Source: Clostridiales bacterium UBA1701 (GTDB lineage Bacteria > Bacillota > Clostridia > Oscillospirales > Oscillospiraceae). Taken from it: a stretch of DNA of 24,574 nucleotides. The stretch spans positions 1 to 24,574 of the forward strand of contig DCJL01000027.1 in assembly GCA_002320035.1 (NCBI GenBank). The letters are read 5' to 3'. Positions 12,721 to 20,329 of this stretch are shown here, piece by piece. Within the stretch, counting starts at the first letter, position 1; every line of letters starts with the position of its first letter. The notes under the pieces are model-generated. The model was not told where the DNA came from. It worked only from the letters and a program-made list of their open reading frames with translations, and made no database searches. Made by a program: the position numbers and the translations under genes.

Positions 12721-13323
12721 TTATTTTACCATCTTCTTAAGCACGGCTTTGATTATCTGCTCTGCGCTCATTTCCGACACATCCAGAGCTTTCATAGCAG
12801 GGGCGATCTCGGCACCGCTGTATCCCAGCACGGTGAGCGCCGCCATCGCGTCGTTCACATTGGTGTTTGCGCCGGGAAGCATGCCAAGCACAGGTGCAGC
12901 GGAGGGCTCATAGCCTCCCAGCTCCTTGCTGACCTTATCCTTAAGCTCAAGAATGACCCTTTGGGCAATTCTCTTTCCGACACCCGGAGCCACCGTCAGC
13001 GCTTTTTCGTCATTATTCATGATCGCCAGCGCCAAACCCTCCGGGGTGGTGCAGGACAGAATGGACAGGGCCGCTTTCGGACCGATGCCGGAGACAGATA
13101 TCAGCATTTCATAGCAGCGCTTCTCGCTCTTTTCCGCAAAGCCGTAGAGGTCAAAATTATTCTCCCCTATCGCCTCGGAAACATAAAGCCGGGCCTTTTC
13201 GCCGGTTTTCAGCCTGGAAAGAGTATTTACAGTTGCATTAAGGGCAAAGCCTATCCCCATACAGTCCAGAACCGCAAGGTTCTGCCCGATTTCGGAAACG
13301 GTGCCTTCTATATAGTGGAACAT
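12721..13323 (-). CDS. ruvA: Holliday junction DNA helicase subunit RuvA
   Basis: A 200-aa RuvA, the tetrameric junction-binding partner of RuvB. The N-terminal OB fold opens with FHYIEGTVSEIGQNLAVLD. Two helix-hairpin-helix motifs follow (VSGIGPKAALSIL and APGVGKRIAQRVILELK). A flexible linker leads to the C-terminal RuvB-binding domain (DAMAALTVLGYSGAEI). The length is typical. Its start lies inside the 3' end of ruvC (16-nt overlap), implying translational coupling. Confidence 0.97.
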   Translation of the reverse strand: MFHYIEGTVSEIGQNLAVLDCMGIGFALNATVNTLSRLKTGEKARLYVSEAIGENNFDLYGFAEKSEKRCYEMLISVSGIGPKAALSILSCTTPEGLALAIMNNDEKALTVAPGVGKRIAQRVILELKDKVSKELGGYEPSAAPVLGMLPGANTNVNDAMAALTVLGYSGAEIAPAMKALDVSEMSAEQIIKAVLKKMVK

Positions 13324-13820
13324 TCCTCATTGTCTCCCTTGTACAGCAATGATGTTAAGCTGCGGGCATGGCAGATAGCCAGAGCGATCGCATCCGCCGC
13401 GTCATCGGGCCGGGGTACAGAGGGCAGAGCGCAGATGCGCTTTACCATATCCATTACCTGGGCCTTCTCCGCCCTGCCATAGCCCACTACGGCCTGCTTG
13501 ACCTGCAGAGGGGTATATTCATATATTTTCACCCCCGCCTTCTGGCAGGCCAGCAGGATAACCCCCCTGCCGTGTGCCACAGAAATGCCGGTGGTAATAT
13601 TTGTATTGAAAAAAAGCTCTTCCACAGAGACGGCATCCGGCCTGAACCCTTCCAGAAGGCAGCACATATCGTCATAAATAAGAGCCAGTCTGCTGGCAAG
13701 ACTGGTGTGAGCCGGAGTGCTTATCACGCCGCATTTTACCAGCACCTGCCTGCTCTTATCCGAATCCAGCACGCCGAAACCAATGGTGGCAATTCCAGGG
13801 TCAATACCCAGTATTCTCAT
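13308..13820 (-). CDS. ruvC: Holliday junction resolvase RuvC
   Basis: A 170-aa RuvC endonuclease that cuts Holliday junctions after RuvAB migration. Acidic catalytic residues are recognisable: Asp7 in ILGIDPGIATIGFG, Glu in SVEELFFNTNI, and the C-terminal Asp cluster RPDDAADAIALAICH. The loop AHGRGVILLACQ is also typical. The start at 13820 has a weak ribosome site. It is the first gene of ruvCAB, under a good sigma-A-type promoter with an extended -10. The 3' end overlaps ruvA by 16 nt. Confidence 0.97.
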   Translation of the reverse strand: MRILGIDPGIATIGFGVLDSDKSRQVLVKCGVISTPAHTSLASRLALIYDDMCCLLEGFRPDAVSVEELFFNTNITTGISVAHGRGVILLACQKAGVKIYEYTPLQVKQAVVGYGRAEKAQVMDMVKRICALPSVPRPDDAADAIALAICHARSLTSLLYKGDNEECSTI

Positions 13821-13839
13821 TCTATCACATCCACAGAGA

Positions 13840-13868
13840 ATTCTAGCATAAACCGCCCCTTATATCAA
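13840..13868 (-). promoter_or_regulatory. Sigma-A-type promoter of ruvCAB
   Basis: Minus-strand TTGATA (13868-13863), a 17-nt spacer ending TGC (extended -10), then TAGAAT (13845-13840). It lies between the xerD terminator and ruvC. No GAACN4GTTC-type SOS box is visible at it. Confidence 0.7.
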
Positions 13869-13879
13869 CCTAAAACTGA

Positions 13880-13905
13880 AGCCGGCACGCGTTTGCGTGC
13901 CGGCT
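13880..13905 (-). terminator. Rho-independent terminator after xerD
   Basis: AGCCGGCACGC (13880-13890) and GCGTGCCGGCT (13895-13905) form a perfect 11-bp stem with loop GTTT. On the minus strand it is followed by TCAGTTTTAGG. It lies 18 bp after the xerD stop codon. Confidence 0.8.
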
Positions 13906-13923
13906 CCGCTGAACAAGGCCATA

Positions 13924-14814
13924 TCAAGCCCGGGGATGGGCTTTGTTATAGACATCCTTAAGCTGTTTTTTTACCAGCTGGGAATAAACCTGAGTGGAAG
14001 AAATATCCGCGTGACCAAGCATTTCCTGTATTGCGTGGATATCGGCGCCGTTTTCAAGCAGGTGGGCGGCAAAAGAATGCCGCAGCGTATGAGGAGTGAT
14101 ATCTTTCTCTATATTGGCTTTTTTCTGATAATGCTTGATTATCTTCCAAAAGCCCTGGCGCGACATTCTCTCTCCGCCAACGTTCACAAACAACGACGGC
14201 TCGTCCGGCAGCGCGATCATCTGCGGTCTGACAAGGCTTATGTATTCGCTCAGCGCTTTTATTGCCGTGGAATACATGGGGATAAAGCGCTCCTTATTCC
14301 GGCTATGGCAGCGAATCACGCCGGCAGCAAGATTCACATCACTGATATTGAGGTCGATAAGCTCCGTTACTCTTATGCCGGTAGCATAGAGCAATTCCAA
14401 CATAGCCCGGTCTCTGTATCCCTTTGCGTCCACACACTCAGGCTGCTCCAAAAGAAGCTCCACTTCTTTGCTTGTGAGAATCTGAGGCAGCTTCTGGGTG
14501 CTTTTATCGGGCACAAGTTTTGTGGATGGATTGGCCTCAATAATTTTGTTCAGGCTAAGAAAAGTATACAGGCATTTAATTGAAGCAATGCTCCGAGAAA
14601 CCGTCGACACCGACTTGCCGCAGCCCTTGAGCCAGGAGACATATTCAGCCAGAGTATCTTCGTCAGCCGTGTCAAGTTCCTCGTCCGTATGTGTTTCAAG
14701 ATACGCGCCAAGCTGCCTTACATCACGAAGGTAGGAGCTGAGGGTATTTGCAGACGCTTTTTTTGCCTCGGACAAATATTTTTCAAAAAGCTCTATGCAC
14801 TGGGAATTCTGCAA
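13924..14814 (-). CDS. xerD: Tyrosine recombinase XerD
   Basis: A 296-aa recombinase with the normal XerD length. The N-terminal core-binding domain spans about 5-100 (YLSEAKKASANTLSSYLRD at the start). Catalytic residues: Arg148 (YATGIRVTEL), Lys174 (RNKERF), His242 and Arg245 (PHTLRHSFA), His268 (MLGHADIS) and Tyr277 (TQVYSQ). It would act with the XerC-type enzyme at dif. The start codon is TTG at 14814, supported by AGGAGGGTG about 5 nt upstream. The gene is followed by a strong terminator. The upstream membrane-protein gene ends 30 bp away, so the two probably form an operon. Confidence 0.95.
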   Translation of the reverse strand: MQNSQCIELFEKYLSEAKKASANTLSSYLRDVRQLGAYLETHTDEELDTADEDTLAEYVSWLKGCGKSVSTVSRSIASIKCLYTFLSLNKIIEANPSTKLVPDKSTQKLPQILTSKEVELLLEQPECVDAKGYRDRAMLELLYATGIRVTELIDLNISDVNLAAGVIRCHSRNKERFIPMYSTAIKALSEYISLVRPQMIALPDEPSLFVNVGGERMSRQGFWKIIKHYQKKANIEKDITPHTLRHSFAAHLLENGADIHAIQEMLGHADISSTQVYSQLVKKQLKDVYNKAHPRA

Positions 14815-14844
14815 TGAAACACCCTCCTTTCATTCATGTGATTT

Positions 14845-15345
14845 CTATATTAAACAGCAGGCCAGCACGGCAACAATAACTGTAATTATCATAGGAATAT
14901 ATTCACCGCTGAATTCGCTTTTTCCGCGGAGTCCCTGTCTCTCCATGGCGGAATAAAGCATTGACGAAATCTTAAGGCCCCTGACGGCAATGGCAAAAAA
15001 AGCGGGAACAGAAATAAGATTGAGCCAGATCAGACGGCCGTCAAGCCCGGCCCCGGCAAACCAGCCCTCCCTTATCTCTCCGGCCGAAACCCCGGAAACA
15101 AGGCCCAGCGCCAGAGCGCAGATCGGGAGAAGCAGAGGCCCGAGCAGGGAGGCAGACAGGATAAGTCCTGCTGCCAAAGGCAGCAGAAACGCATATGTGC
15201 TTTGAAAAAAATCCCTGCTTACTGCTGGAAGCTTTTCGCCAAGCTGCCCATATAGCAGCGCCCCACAGAGAAAAGACGCAAAAATGAGCAGCCTCCGAGG
15301 CCAAGCTCTGTCAGTACCCGGAATCTCTGAACGCAGCGCTAACAT
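14845..15345 (-). CDS. Membrane protein, possibly SpoIIM-like
   Basis: A 166-aa protein with four or five hydrophobic segments: about 18-33, 48-68, 68-92 (LLGPLLLPICALALGLVSG), 105-122, and a C-terminal helix MIITVIVAVLACCLI. The glycine-rich central helix followed by SAGEI resembles the SpoIIM/DUF95 signature, and spoIIM often neighbours xerD in Clostridia. However, the protein is short for SpoIIM (about 200 aa) and the motif match is weak, so function is open. The ATG at 15345 has GGAG 7 nt upstream. It probably forms a transcription unit with xerD. Confidence 0.6.
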   Translation of the reverse strand: MLALRSEIPGTDRAWPRRLLIFASFLCGALLYGQLGEKLPAVSRDFFQSTYAFLLPLAAGLILSASLLGPLLLPICALALGLVSGVSAGEIREGWFAGAGLDGRLIWLNLISVPAFFAIAVRGLKISSMLYSAMERQGLRGKSEFSGEYIPMIITVIVAVLACCLI

Positions 15346-15605
15346 TTGAAAGCTCCAGATTTATTACAGAATAAAATAAAAAAATGATTAACATAACGAC
15401 TTGCTGGTAACAATATATTACAAAATTGCAAACTAATCAAGTCCTTTTTTCAAAAAAAGCAAAAAAATTTTTCTCTTATGTTAACTCTTGTTACAAAGAA
15501 TCACAATTTGTAGTTGTTTTGTGATGCCCGGGGCACTAAAGGCTCAAGATATTGTGCAAGAAAAAAAGGAAAAATTTTTTTCTTATTTCTTTACGTTATG
15601 TAAAC
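15346..15605. other. AT-rich intergenic region with repeated inverted motifs
   Basis: No gene is visible. The base composition is much more AT-rich than the surroundings, with several A- and T-runs. The word TTATGTTAA recurs: inverted at 15388-15396, direct at 15476-15484, and as TTATGTAAA at 15596-15604. GTAACAA (15407-15413) has an inverted partner TTGTTAC (15488-15494). It lies upstream of the 15345 gene and downstream of the TIGR04086-like gene, so it likely contains a promoter and protein-binding sites. Confidence 0.45.
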
Positions 15606-16007
15606 CTACCGTCCCCTGCGCCTTCCGTGGCTGAACCGTGCTCTCCCCGGCCCCTTTTTTCGCCCGGGAAGGAACACCGCCCCAACCAGACAGCCTGCAA
15701 AGCTGAAGCTGACTACGCTTAAAATTCCCGCCGGTTCAATTTTGCTGCCCCTTATCAGAAAACCCAGCGTCAAAAGCGCCGTAACGAGCACGGCAGCGCA
15801 AAGAAGCCCGCTGTACAATCTGCTCCCCTGACGCTCCGTCGCTGCAGCCCTGCCGGCAAAAAGAGCTGCCAAAAAACTCAGCGCAGAGCTTATATAGCCC
15901 GCAGCACCGGAGTTTATTCCTGCCGCGCTGATAATGAATGCAGCAGCGGGAAGCAATGCCAGCGCCGAAACAGCCCAGGCAAGGATCCCATGGAACAGAA
16001 AGCGCAT
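15606..16007 (-). CDS. TIGR04086-like membrane protein
   Basis: A 133-aa protein with four predicted membrane helices and a very basic tail (GRKKGPGRARFSHGRRRGR). It fits the TIGR04086 family of small Firmicutes membrane proteins, which in Clostridia are often encoded next to yajC, as here. Function is unknown. I use ATG at 16007 (RFLFHGILAWAV follows) rather than the upstream in-frame TTG at 16040, because the TTG's apparent ribosome site is part of the yajC terminator stem. Confidence 0.7.
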   Translation of the reverse strand: MRFLFHGILAWAVSALALLPAAAFIISAAGINSGAAGYISSALSFLAALFAGRAAATERQGSRLYSGLLCAAVLVTALLTLGFLIRGSKIEPAGILSVVSFSFAGCLVGAVFLPGRKKGPGRARFSHGRRRGR

Positions 16008-16047
16008 ATCCGGACCGCCTGTTATATTGTTTTTTGTCAAAAAAACA

Positions 16048-16089
16048 CCCCCGTTGAATAAGATTTATTACATCTTATTTCATCGGGGG
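16048..16089 (-). terminator. Rho-independent terminator after yajC
   Basis: CCCCCG (16048-16053) pairs with CGGGGG (16084-16089), and AATAAGAT (16057-16064) with ATCTTATT (16072-16079), separated by small internal loops. On the minus strand a run TGTTTTTTT follows. It ends the spoIID-queA-tgt-yajC unit. Confidence 0.85.
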
Positions 16090-16108
16090 GTATTTAATTC
16101 ATCGGCGC

Positions 16109-16447
16109 CTATTTGCGCTTTTTGTTTCTGGCCTGGGCTTCGGCCGCTTCCATCTTGGCCGTGGTGGAAATGGACCACTTCTTGGCCTGGATGCGGACGC
16201 GGTCCTCGCTGGTCTCAAACGTGATTGTATCCTCGGTGATCTGGACGATTTTGCCGGTAAGACCGCCGATGGTTGTAATCTCATCGCCGATGCTGAGAGA
16301 GTTTCTCATCTCCTCAGTCTTTTTCTTTTTCTTATTTTCCGGGCGGATAATAAGAAAATAGAAAATAGCAAACATCAGGACGAGCATGATGATCATAGAG
16401 CTGCCGCCGCCGGCCGCCGTTGCGTCTGCCGTAAGCAAAAGAGTCAT
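16109..16447 (-). CDS. yajC: Preprotein translocase accessory protein YajC
   Basis: A 112-aa YajC with one N-terminal membrane helix (MIIMLVLMFAIFYFLII, about 18-34), the conserved RPENKKKKK turn and the small beta domain GDEITTIGGLTGKIVQI. YajC joins SecDF and assists the Sec translocase. The ATG at 16447 has GGAGG upstream. It is 66 bp after tgt, the classical queA-tgt-yajC order. secD/secF are not next in line; a terminator follows. Confidence 0.96.
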   Translation of the reverse strand: MTLLLTADATAAGGGSSMIIMLVLMFAIFYFLIIRPENKKKKKTEEMRNSLSIGDEITTIGGLTGKIVQITEDTITFETSEDRVRIQAKKWSISTTAKMEAAEAQARNKKRK

Positions 16448-16513
16448 ATGGGAAGTACCTCCAAAAATAAAGTGTGTTCATTATACATGCTGACGGAACC
16501 AATTTCAAGATGC

Positions 16514-17644
16514 TTATATCCGTTTATCTAATTTTTCTGAAAAATTATGCCTGAACTGCTCAAAATTTCCACTTTCCAGGCTCTTCCTGATGCGTTCTGC
16601 AAGACTGTTGTAGAAATAAAGGTTATGGGCCACCGCGAGACGCATGGCCAGCATCTCCTCGGCCTTAAAAAGGTGACGCAAATAGGCTCTCGAATATCTG
16701 CTGCATACCGGGCAGCGGCACTGGGGGTCGACAGGGTCCGTATCCCGGGAGTACTTTTCATTCTTGATGTTAATGATGCCTTCCCAGGTAAAAAGATGTC
16801 CGTGCCTCCCGTTTCTGGCGGGCATAACGCAGTCGAAAAAATCGACGCCCCGGTGGACGCACTCTATAATATTGCCGGGGGTGCCCACACCCATAAGGTA
16901 GCGGGGCTTATCCTTCGGCATGTACTCCTCCACAGCCTCGATGGTGTCATACATCTCCTGATGACTCTCCCCTACCGCAAGGCCGCCTATGGCATAGCCG
17001 GGCAAATCAAGCTCGGCTATTTTCTTCATATGCTCTACGCGGATGTCGGCAAAAATCGCCCCCTGGTTGATGCCGAAAAGCATTTGGCCCGGATTCACCG
17101 CATCATCCATGGCGTTATATTCCGCCAGCGCTTTTTTGCAGCGCTGAAGCCAGCGGTACGTTCTATCACAGGAACGGGAAACATAGTCCTTGGGAGACGG
17201 GATTTTTATGCACTCGTCAAAGGCCATGGCAATGTCGGAGCCCAGGTTTGCCTGAATACGCATGCTTTCCTCCGGACCCATGAAAATGTGCCGCCCGTCC
17301 ACATGGGAGTTGAATTTTACCCCGTCCTCATTTATTTTTCGGAGCTTGGCCAGGGAAAAGATCTGAAAGCCGCCGCTATCCGTGAGAATGGGCCCGTCCC
17401 AGGTCATAAATCTGTGAAGCCCGCCCATGTCTTTTATAAGTTCATCCCCCGGGCGGACATGAAGATGATATGTGTTTGAAAGTTCCACCTGGCAGCCTAT
17501 TTCCTTCAGGTCCCGGGCAGACAGCGCGCCCTTGATCGCTCCCTGCGTACCTACATTCATAAAAACCGGGGTCTGAACTGTGCCGTGGGGCGTTTCAAAG
17601 CAGCCCCGGCGGGCCCGGCCTTCCTGTTTAAGCAGTTTAAGCAT
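16514..17644 (-). CDS. tgt: tRNA-guanine transglycosylase Tgt
   Basis: A 376-aa Tgt that swaps guanine-34 of GUN-anticodon tRNAs for preQ1. Motifs: LTDSGGFQIFSL (catalytic Asp), GGLAVGES, GTPGNIIECVHRGVDFFDCVMPARNGRHG (nucleophile Asp in FDCVMP), and the zinc site CRCPVCSRYSRAYLRHL. The length is typical for the bacterial enzyme. The ATG at 17644 has AAGGAG directly upstream, 15 bp after queA. It acts just before QueA in queuosine synthesis, and the genes are co-transcribed. Confidence 0.98.
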   Translation of the reverse strand: MLKLLKQEGRARRGCFETPHGTVQTPVFMNVGTQGAIKGALSARDLKEIGCQVELSNTYHLHVRPGDELIKDMGGLHRFMTWDGPILTDSGGFQIFSLAKLRKINEDGVKFNSHVDGRHIFMGPEESMRIQANLGSDIAMAFDECIKIPSPKDYVSRSCDRTYRWLQRCKKALAEYNAMDDAVNPGQMLFGINQGAIFADIRVEHMKKIAELDLPGYAIGGLAVGESHQEMYDTIEAVEEYMPKDKPRYLMGVGTPGNIIECVHRGVDFFDCVMPARNGRHGHLFTWEGIINIKNEKYSRDTDPVDPQCRCPVCSRYSRAYLRHLFKAEEMLAMRLAVAHNLYFYNSLAERIRKSLESGNFEQFRHNFSEKLDKRI

Positions 17645-17659
17645 TTTAACTCCTTGTAC

Positions 17660-18682
17660 TCATTCTATTATCATCGCGTCGCCAAAGGAGAAGAAACGAT
17701 ATCTCTCCTCCACGGCGGCTTTATAGGCTTCCAGGACATGCTCGCGGCCCGCCAGCGCAGAAACCAGCATGATGAGGGTACTCTCGGGCAAATGAAAGTT
17801 TGTTATCAACCCGTCCACGCACTTGAATTTATAACCCGGATAGATAAAAATATCCGTCCACCCGGATGCCGCGGGAAGCGTCCCGTCAGCGCTTGCAAAG
17901 CTCTCAAGCGTGCGGCAGGAGGTGGTGCCCACTGCAATGACCCGGCCTCCACTGCGCTTAGTTTCAGTGACGATTCGGGCAGTTTCCTCGGGAATCATGC
18001 AGAACTCGGAGTGCATGGCATGATCCTCTATCTCGTCCTCCTTCACAGGGCGAAAGGTCCCTAAGCCCACATGGAGGGTCACATAGCAGATTTCAACGCC
18101 CTTGGCCCGAATTTTTTCCAGCAGCTCCGGAGTAAAATGGAGCCCTGCCGTAGGCGCGGCCGCGCTGCCCAGTTCCCGGGAATACACAGTCTGATAGCGC
18201 TCCGAATCCTTGAGCTCCTCCTTTATGTAGGGCGGCAGGGGCATCTTGCCGAGGCGTTCAAGAACTTCGAGGAAAATCCCCTCATATTCAAAGCGGACGA
18301 TACGGTTCCCGCCCTCGGCAACCCGTTCCACCGTGGCCTCCAGCTCTCCCCCGCCGAAGCTGAGGCGGGTACCGGGCTTGGTTTTTCTGCCCGGACGACT
18401 GAGGCACTCCCAGCACCCCGCGCCCAGATCACGCAGCAGCACCAATTCCACGCTGCCGCCACCGGGCCTTGAGCCAAGGAGCCTGGCGGGGAGCACCCGG
18501 GAGTCATTCAGGACAAGGCAGTCCCCCGCCCTGAGATAGGCAGGAAGCTGATAAAAATGGCAGTGCTCGATTTCACCGCTGTTTTTGTCAAGACGCAGAA
18601 GCCGCGAGTGATCCCGCTGCTGCAATGGCGTCTGGGCAATGAGCTCTTCGGGCAGATCGAAATAGAAGTCAGATTTTTTCAT
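17660..18682 (-). CDS. queA: S-adenosylmethionine:tRNA ribosyltransferase-isomerase QueA
   Basis: A 340-aa QueA, which transfers the ribosyl part of SAM to preQ1 in tRNA to make epoxyqueuosine. Family motifs are clear: FDLPEELIAQTPL at the start, LRAGDCLVLNDSRVLPARL, TAGLHFTPELL, LHVGLGTFRPV, GTTSCRTLES and NFHLPESTLIMLVSA. The length is normal. Its ATG overlaps the spoIID stop by 4 bp, so it is in the same operon. Confidence 0.98.
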   Translation of the reverse strand: MKKSDFYFDLPEELIAQTPLQQRDHSRLLRLDKNSGEIEHCHFYQLPAYLRAGDCLVLNDSRVLPARLLGSRPGGGSVELVLLRDLGAGCWECLSRPGRKTKPGTRLSFGGGELEATVERVAEGGNRIVRFEYEGIFLEVLERLGKMPLPPYIKEELKDSERYQTVYSRELGSAAAPTAGLHFTPELLEKIRAKGVEICYVTLHVGLGTFRPVKEDEIEDHAMHSEFCMIPEETARIVTETKRSGGRVIAVGTTSCRTLESFASADGTLPAASGWTDIFIYPGYKFKCVDGLITNFHLPESTLIMLVSALAGREHVLEAYKAAVEERYRFFSFGDAMIIE

Positions 18683-20181
18683 GCAATATACGCTCCGGTA
18701 AAGTAAAATCTTATGATATCCTCATAATCATAGCCGTAGACCGAGGCCATGGCGTTGGCGCCCCATTGGCTCATGCCGCAATTGTGGCCCCAGCCGCTGC
18801 CGGCAAAAGTAAAGCTGTTTTCTTCCTGCGCAATATGGAAGCGGCAGTTACTAAGGCCAAGGGTGGTGTAACATTCCCGCCCCTGAATACGCAGATTGTT
18901 TCCGTCGATGTCGGTAAAGCTGATGGCGATCACATTCCCCGTGTCGGAATATTCCGCCTGAAGTGCACATACGGTCCCAATCTCATATCCCCGGCTTTGA
19001 AGCCTTCCGGCAATATTTTCCCCGCTTCGCCGGGTGCTCCAGCTCTCCCCTGTAAAATCCACCGCCTGCTCAAAGGGATCGGGCTTTCCGGTGAGATAGG
19101 GTCTGTCGGCATCAAACACATTGATTCCGTCCTCCGTTGCGCCCCCGTCGGAGGCAAAATAATATACTTCGCATATTTCCCCCCGCCAGCGGACAAGCTG
19201 CCCCGCTGTTGAGTCAACGGCGGAATCGCTTAGCTCATTTGCTTCTTTTGTTCCGCGGTATACCTGGCTCTCCGTGTCATCCGTCAGATCAAACCCCATC
19301 TCTGCGTATTTATCCTGATTATATACCGCATAGGTTCTTGCACAGACTGCCTGCGCTTTCAGGGCCTCATATGGCCAGGCATAGCTCATTTCGTAGGGAA
19401 TAACACCCTTTACATAGTCCTCAAGCTCCACACAGTTTATAACATTAAGCATCCCGGCCTCATTCAAGGCACACTCAAAGCCGCCGTGGTACCGCTCGCC
19501 GCCGTATTCCGTCAGCCCTTTTTCCCCTTCAAGCGGCAGGAGCGCCAGCGCGGTCTCGCCCTCTTCCGCGCTGAAAATAATCTCGCCGCCGGAAGAGATG
19601 CTCAGGCGGCCCTTTTCACTGCAGTACGCGGTGCCGGGCAGGCGAAATCTGTCCCGTATTTTCTCTGCCTCGGCACGGCTTGAATAGCTGCCGTAGAGCA
19701 CCCTGTGCTTTCCGTCAATTTCCCGGGCAAAGCCACCATAGGCAAGGGCGGCTATCTCCGCCTTATCCCCACTCTCATATTCCCCGTCAATCAGAATATG
19801 CCAGCTTCCCCCACCGGCGGAAAAAGAGACCTCGACCGAGCTCTTTTCCGTACGAAAAAGCTCTATGAAGCTCCGTCCGCCCGCATAATAGCCCAGGGCA
19901 AAGCCGCCGCCGGAAAAATTTTTAAACAGAGCTTTTCCCACCGCTTCCTTGCCGTAATCTATGCCGATTCTGACAGTCTCCAGTTCCGCGGGCGGGTTTT
20001 CGTAGCGGGAGCCATCCGCGTAAAGGCTCCGGTCAAGCTGGGTGCTTTGTGCCGCGGTATATCCCTTTTCCAGCGGCTCGATGCCGTAAGGCTCCGCAAA
20101 GGCCGCGCTGTCTGGCAGGCAAAGAAAAAGGGAAGCCGCAAGAGCCATAAAATTTTTTAATAAAGCGCTTTTTCTAAGCAT
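18679..20181 (-). CDS. spoIID: SpoIID/LytB-domain protein (sporulation lytic transglycosylase type)
   Basis: A 500-aa secreted or membrane-anchored protein: an N-terminal signal segment (FMALAASLFLCLPDSAAFA), a middle region containing a probable SPOR-like stretch (RVLYGSYSSRAEAEKIRDRF), and a C-terminal SpoIID domain with VKGVIPYEMSYAWPYEALKA, QAVCARTYAVYN, the conserved cysteine-containing CEVYYFASDGGATED, and GSGWGHNCGMSQWGANAMA. SpoIID degrades septal peptidoglycan during engulfment. The protein is longer than classical SpoIID (about 340 aa) and may be a SpoIID/LytB paralogue. The frame is open to 20244, but ATG at 20181 has GGAG 6 nt upstream and starts the signal peptide. First gene of the unit; queA overlaps it by 4 bp. 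Confidence 0.9.
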   Translation of the reverse strand: MLRKSALLKNFMALAASLFLCLPDSAAFAEPYGIEPLEKGYTAAQSTQLDRSLYADGSRYENPPAELETVRIGIDYGKEAVGKALFKNFSGGGFALGYYAGGRSFIELFRTEKSSVEVSFSAGGGSWHILIDGEYESGDKAEIAALAYGGFAREIDGKHRVLYGSYSSRAEAEKIRDRFRLPGTAYCSEKGRLSISSGGEIIFSAEEGETALALLPLEGEKGLTEYGGERYHGGFECALNEAGMLNVINCVELEDYVKGVIPYEMSYAWPYEALKAQAVCARTYAVYNQDKYAEMGFDLTDDTESQVYRGTKEANELSDSAVDSTAGQLVRWRGEICEVYYFASDGGATEDGINVFDADRPYLTGKPDPFEQAVDFTGESWSTRRSGENIAGRLQSRGYEIGTVCALQAEYSDTGNVIAISFTDIDGNNLRIQGRECYTTLGLSNCRFHIAQEENSFTFAGSGWGHNCGMSQWGANAMASVYGYDYEDIIRFYFTGAYIA

Positions 20182-20228
20182 ATGATACTCCGTTCGGTAT
20201 CTGCCGGTATGCTGTGCAGATTTTTTAC

Positions 20229-20257
20229 AGTATACCAGAATCATGCGCGCTTTTCAA
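20229..20257 (-). promoter_or_regulatory. Sigma-A-type promoter of spoIID-queA-tgt-yajC
   Basis: Minus-strand TTGAAA (20257-20252), a 17-nt spacer, then TATACT (20234-20229). The expected start near 20222 gives a leader of about 40 nt. A vegetative promoter makes sense for the downstream tRNA-modification and secretion genes. Confidence 0.65.
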
Positions 20258-20329
20258 CGCAAGTATGTAATACACAGAGGGAAAACAGAATAGAATTTAC
20301 AGCCGCAATAAACATCCAAGGAGGGCGTC

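Noticed and set aside
16547..17479. Plus-strand 310-codon frame
   Set aside because: Mirror of tgt, with no family motif.
20182..20329. Possible preQ1 or lysine riboswitch between spoIID and dapA
   Set aside because: The gap is short and contains a promoter and a plain ribosome site; I see no aptamer-like pairing.
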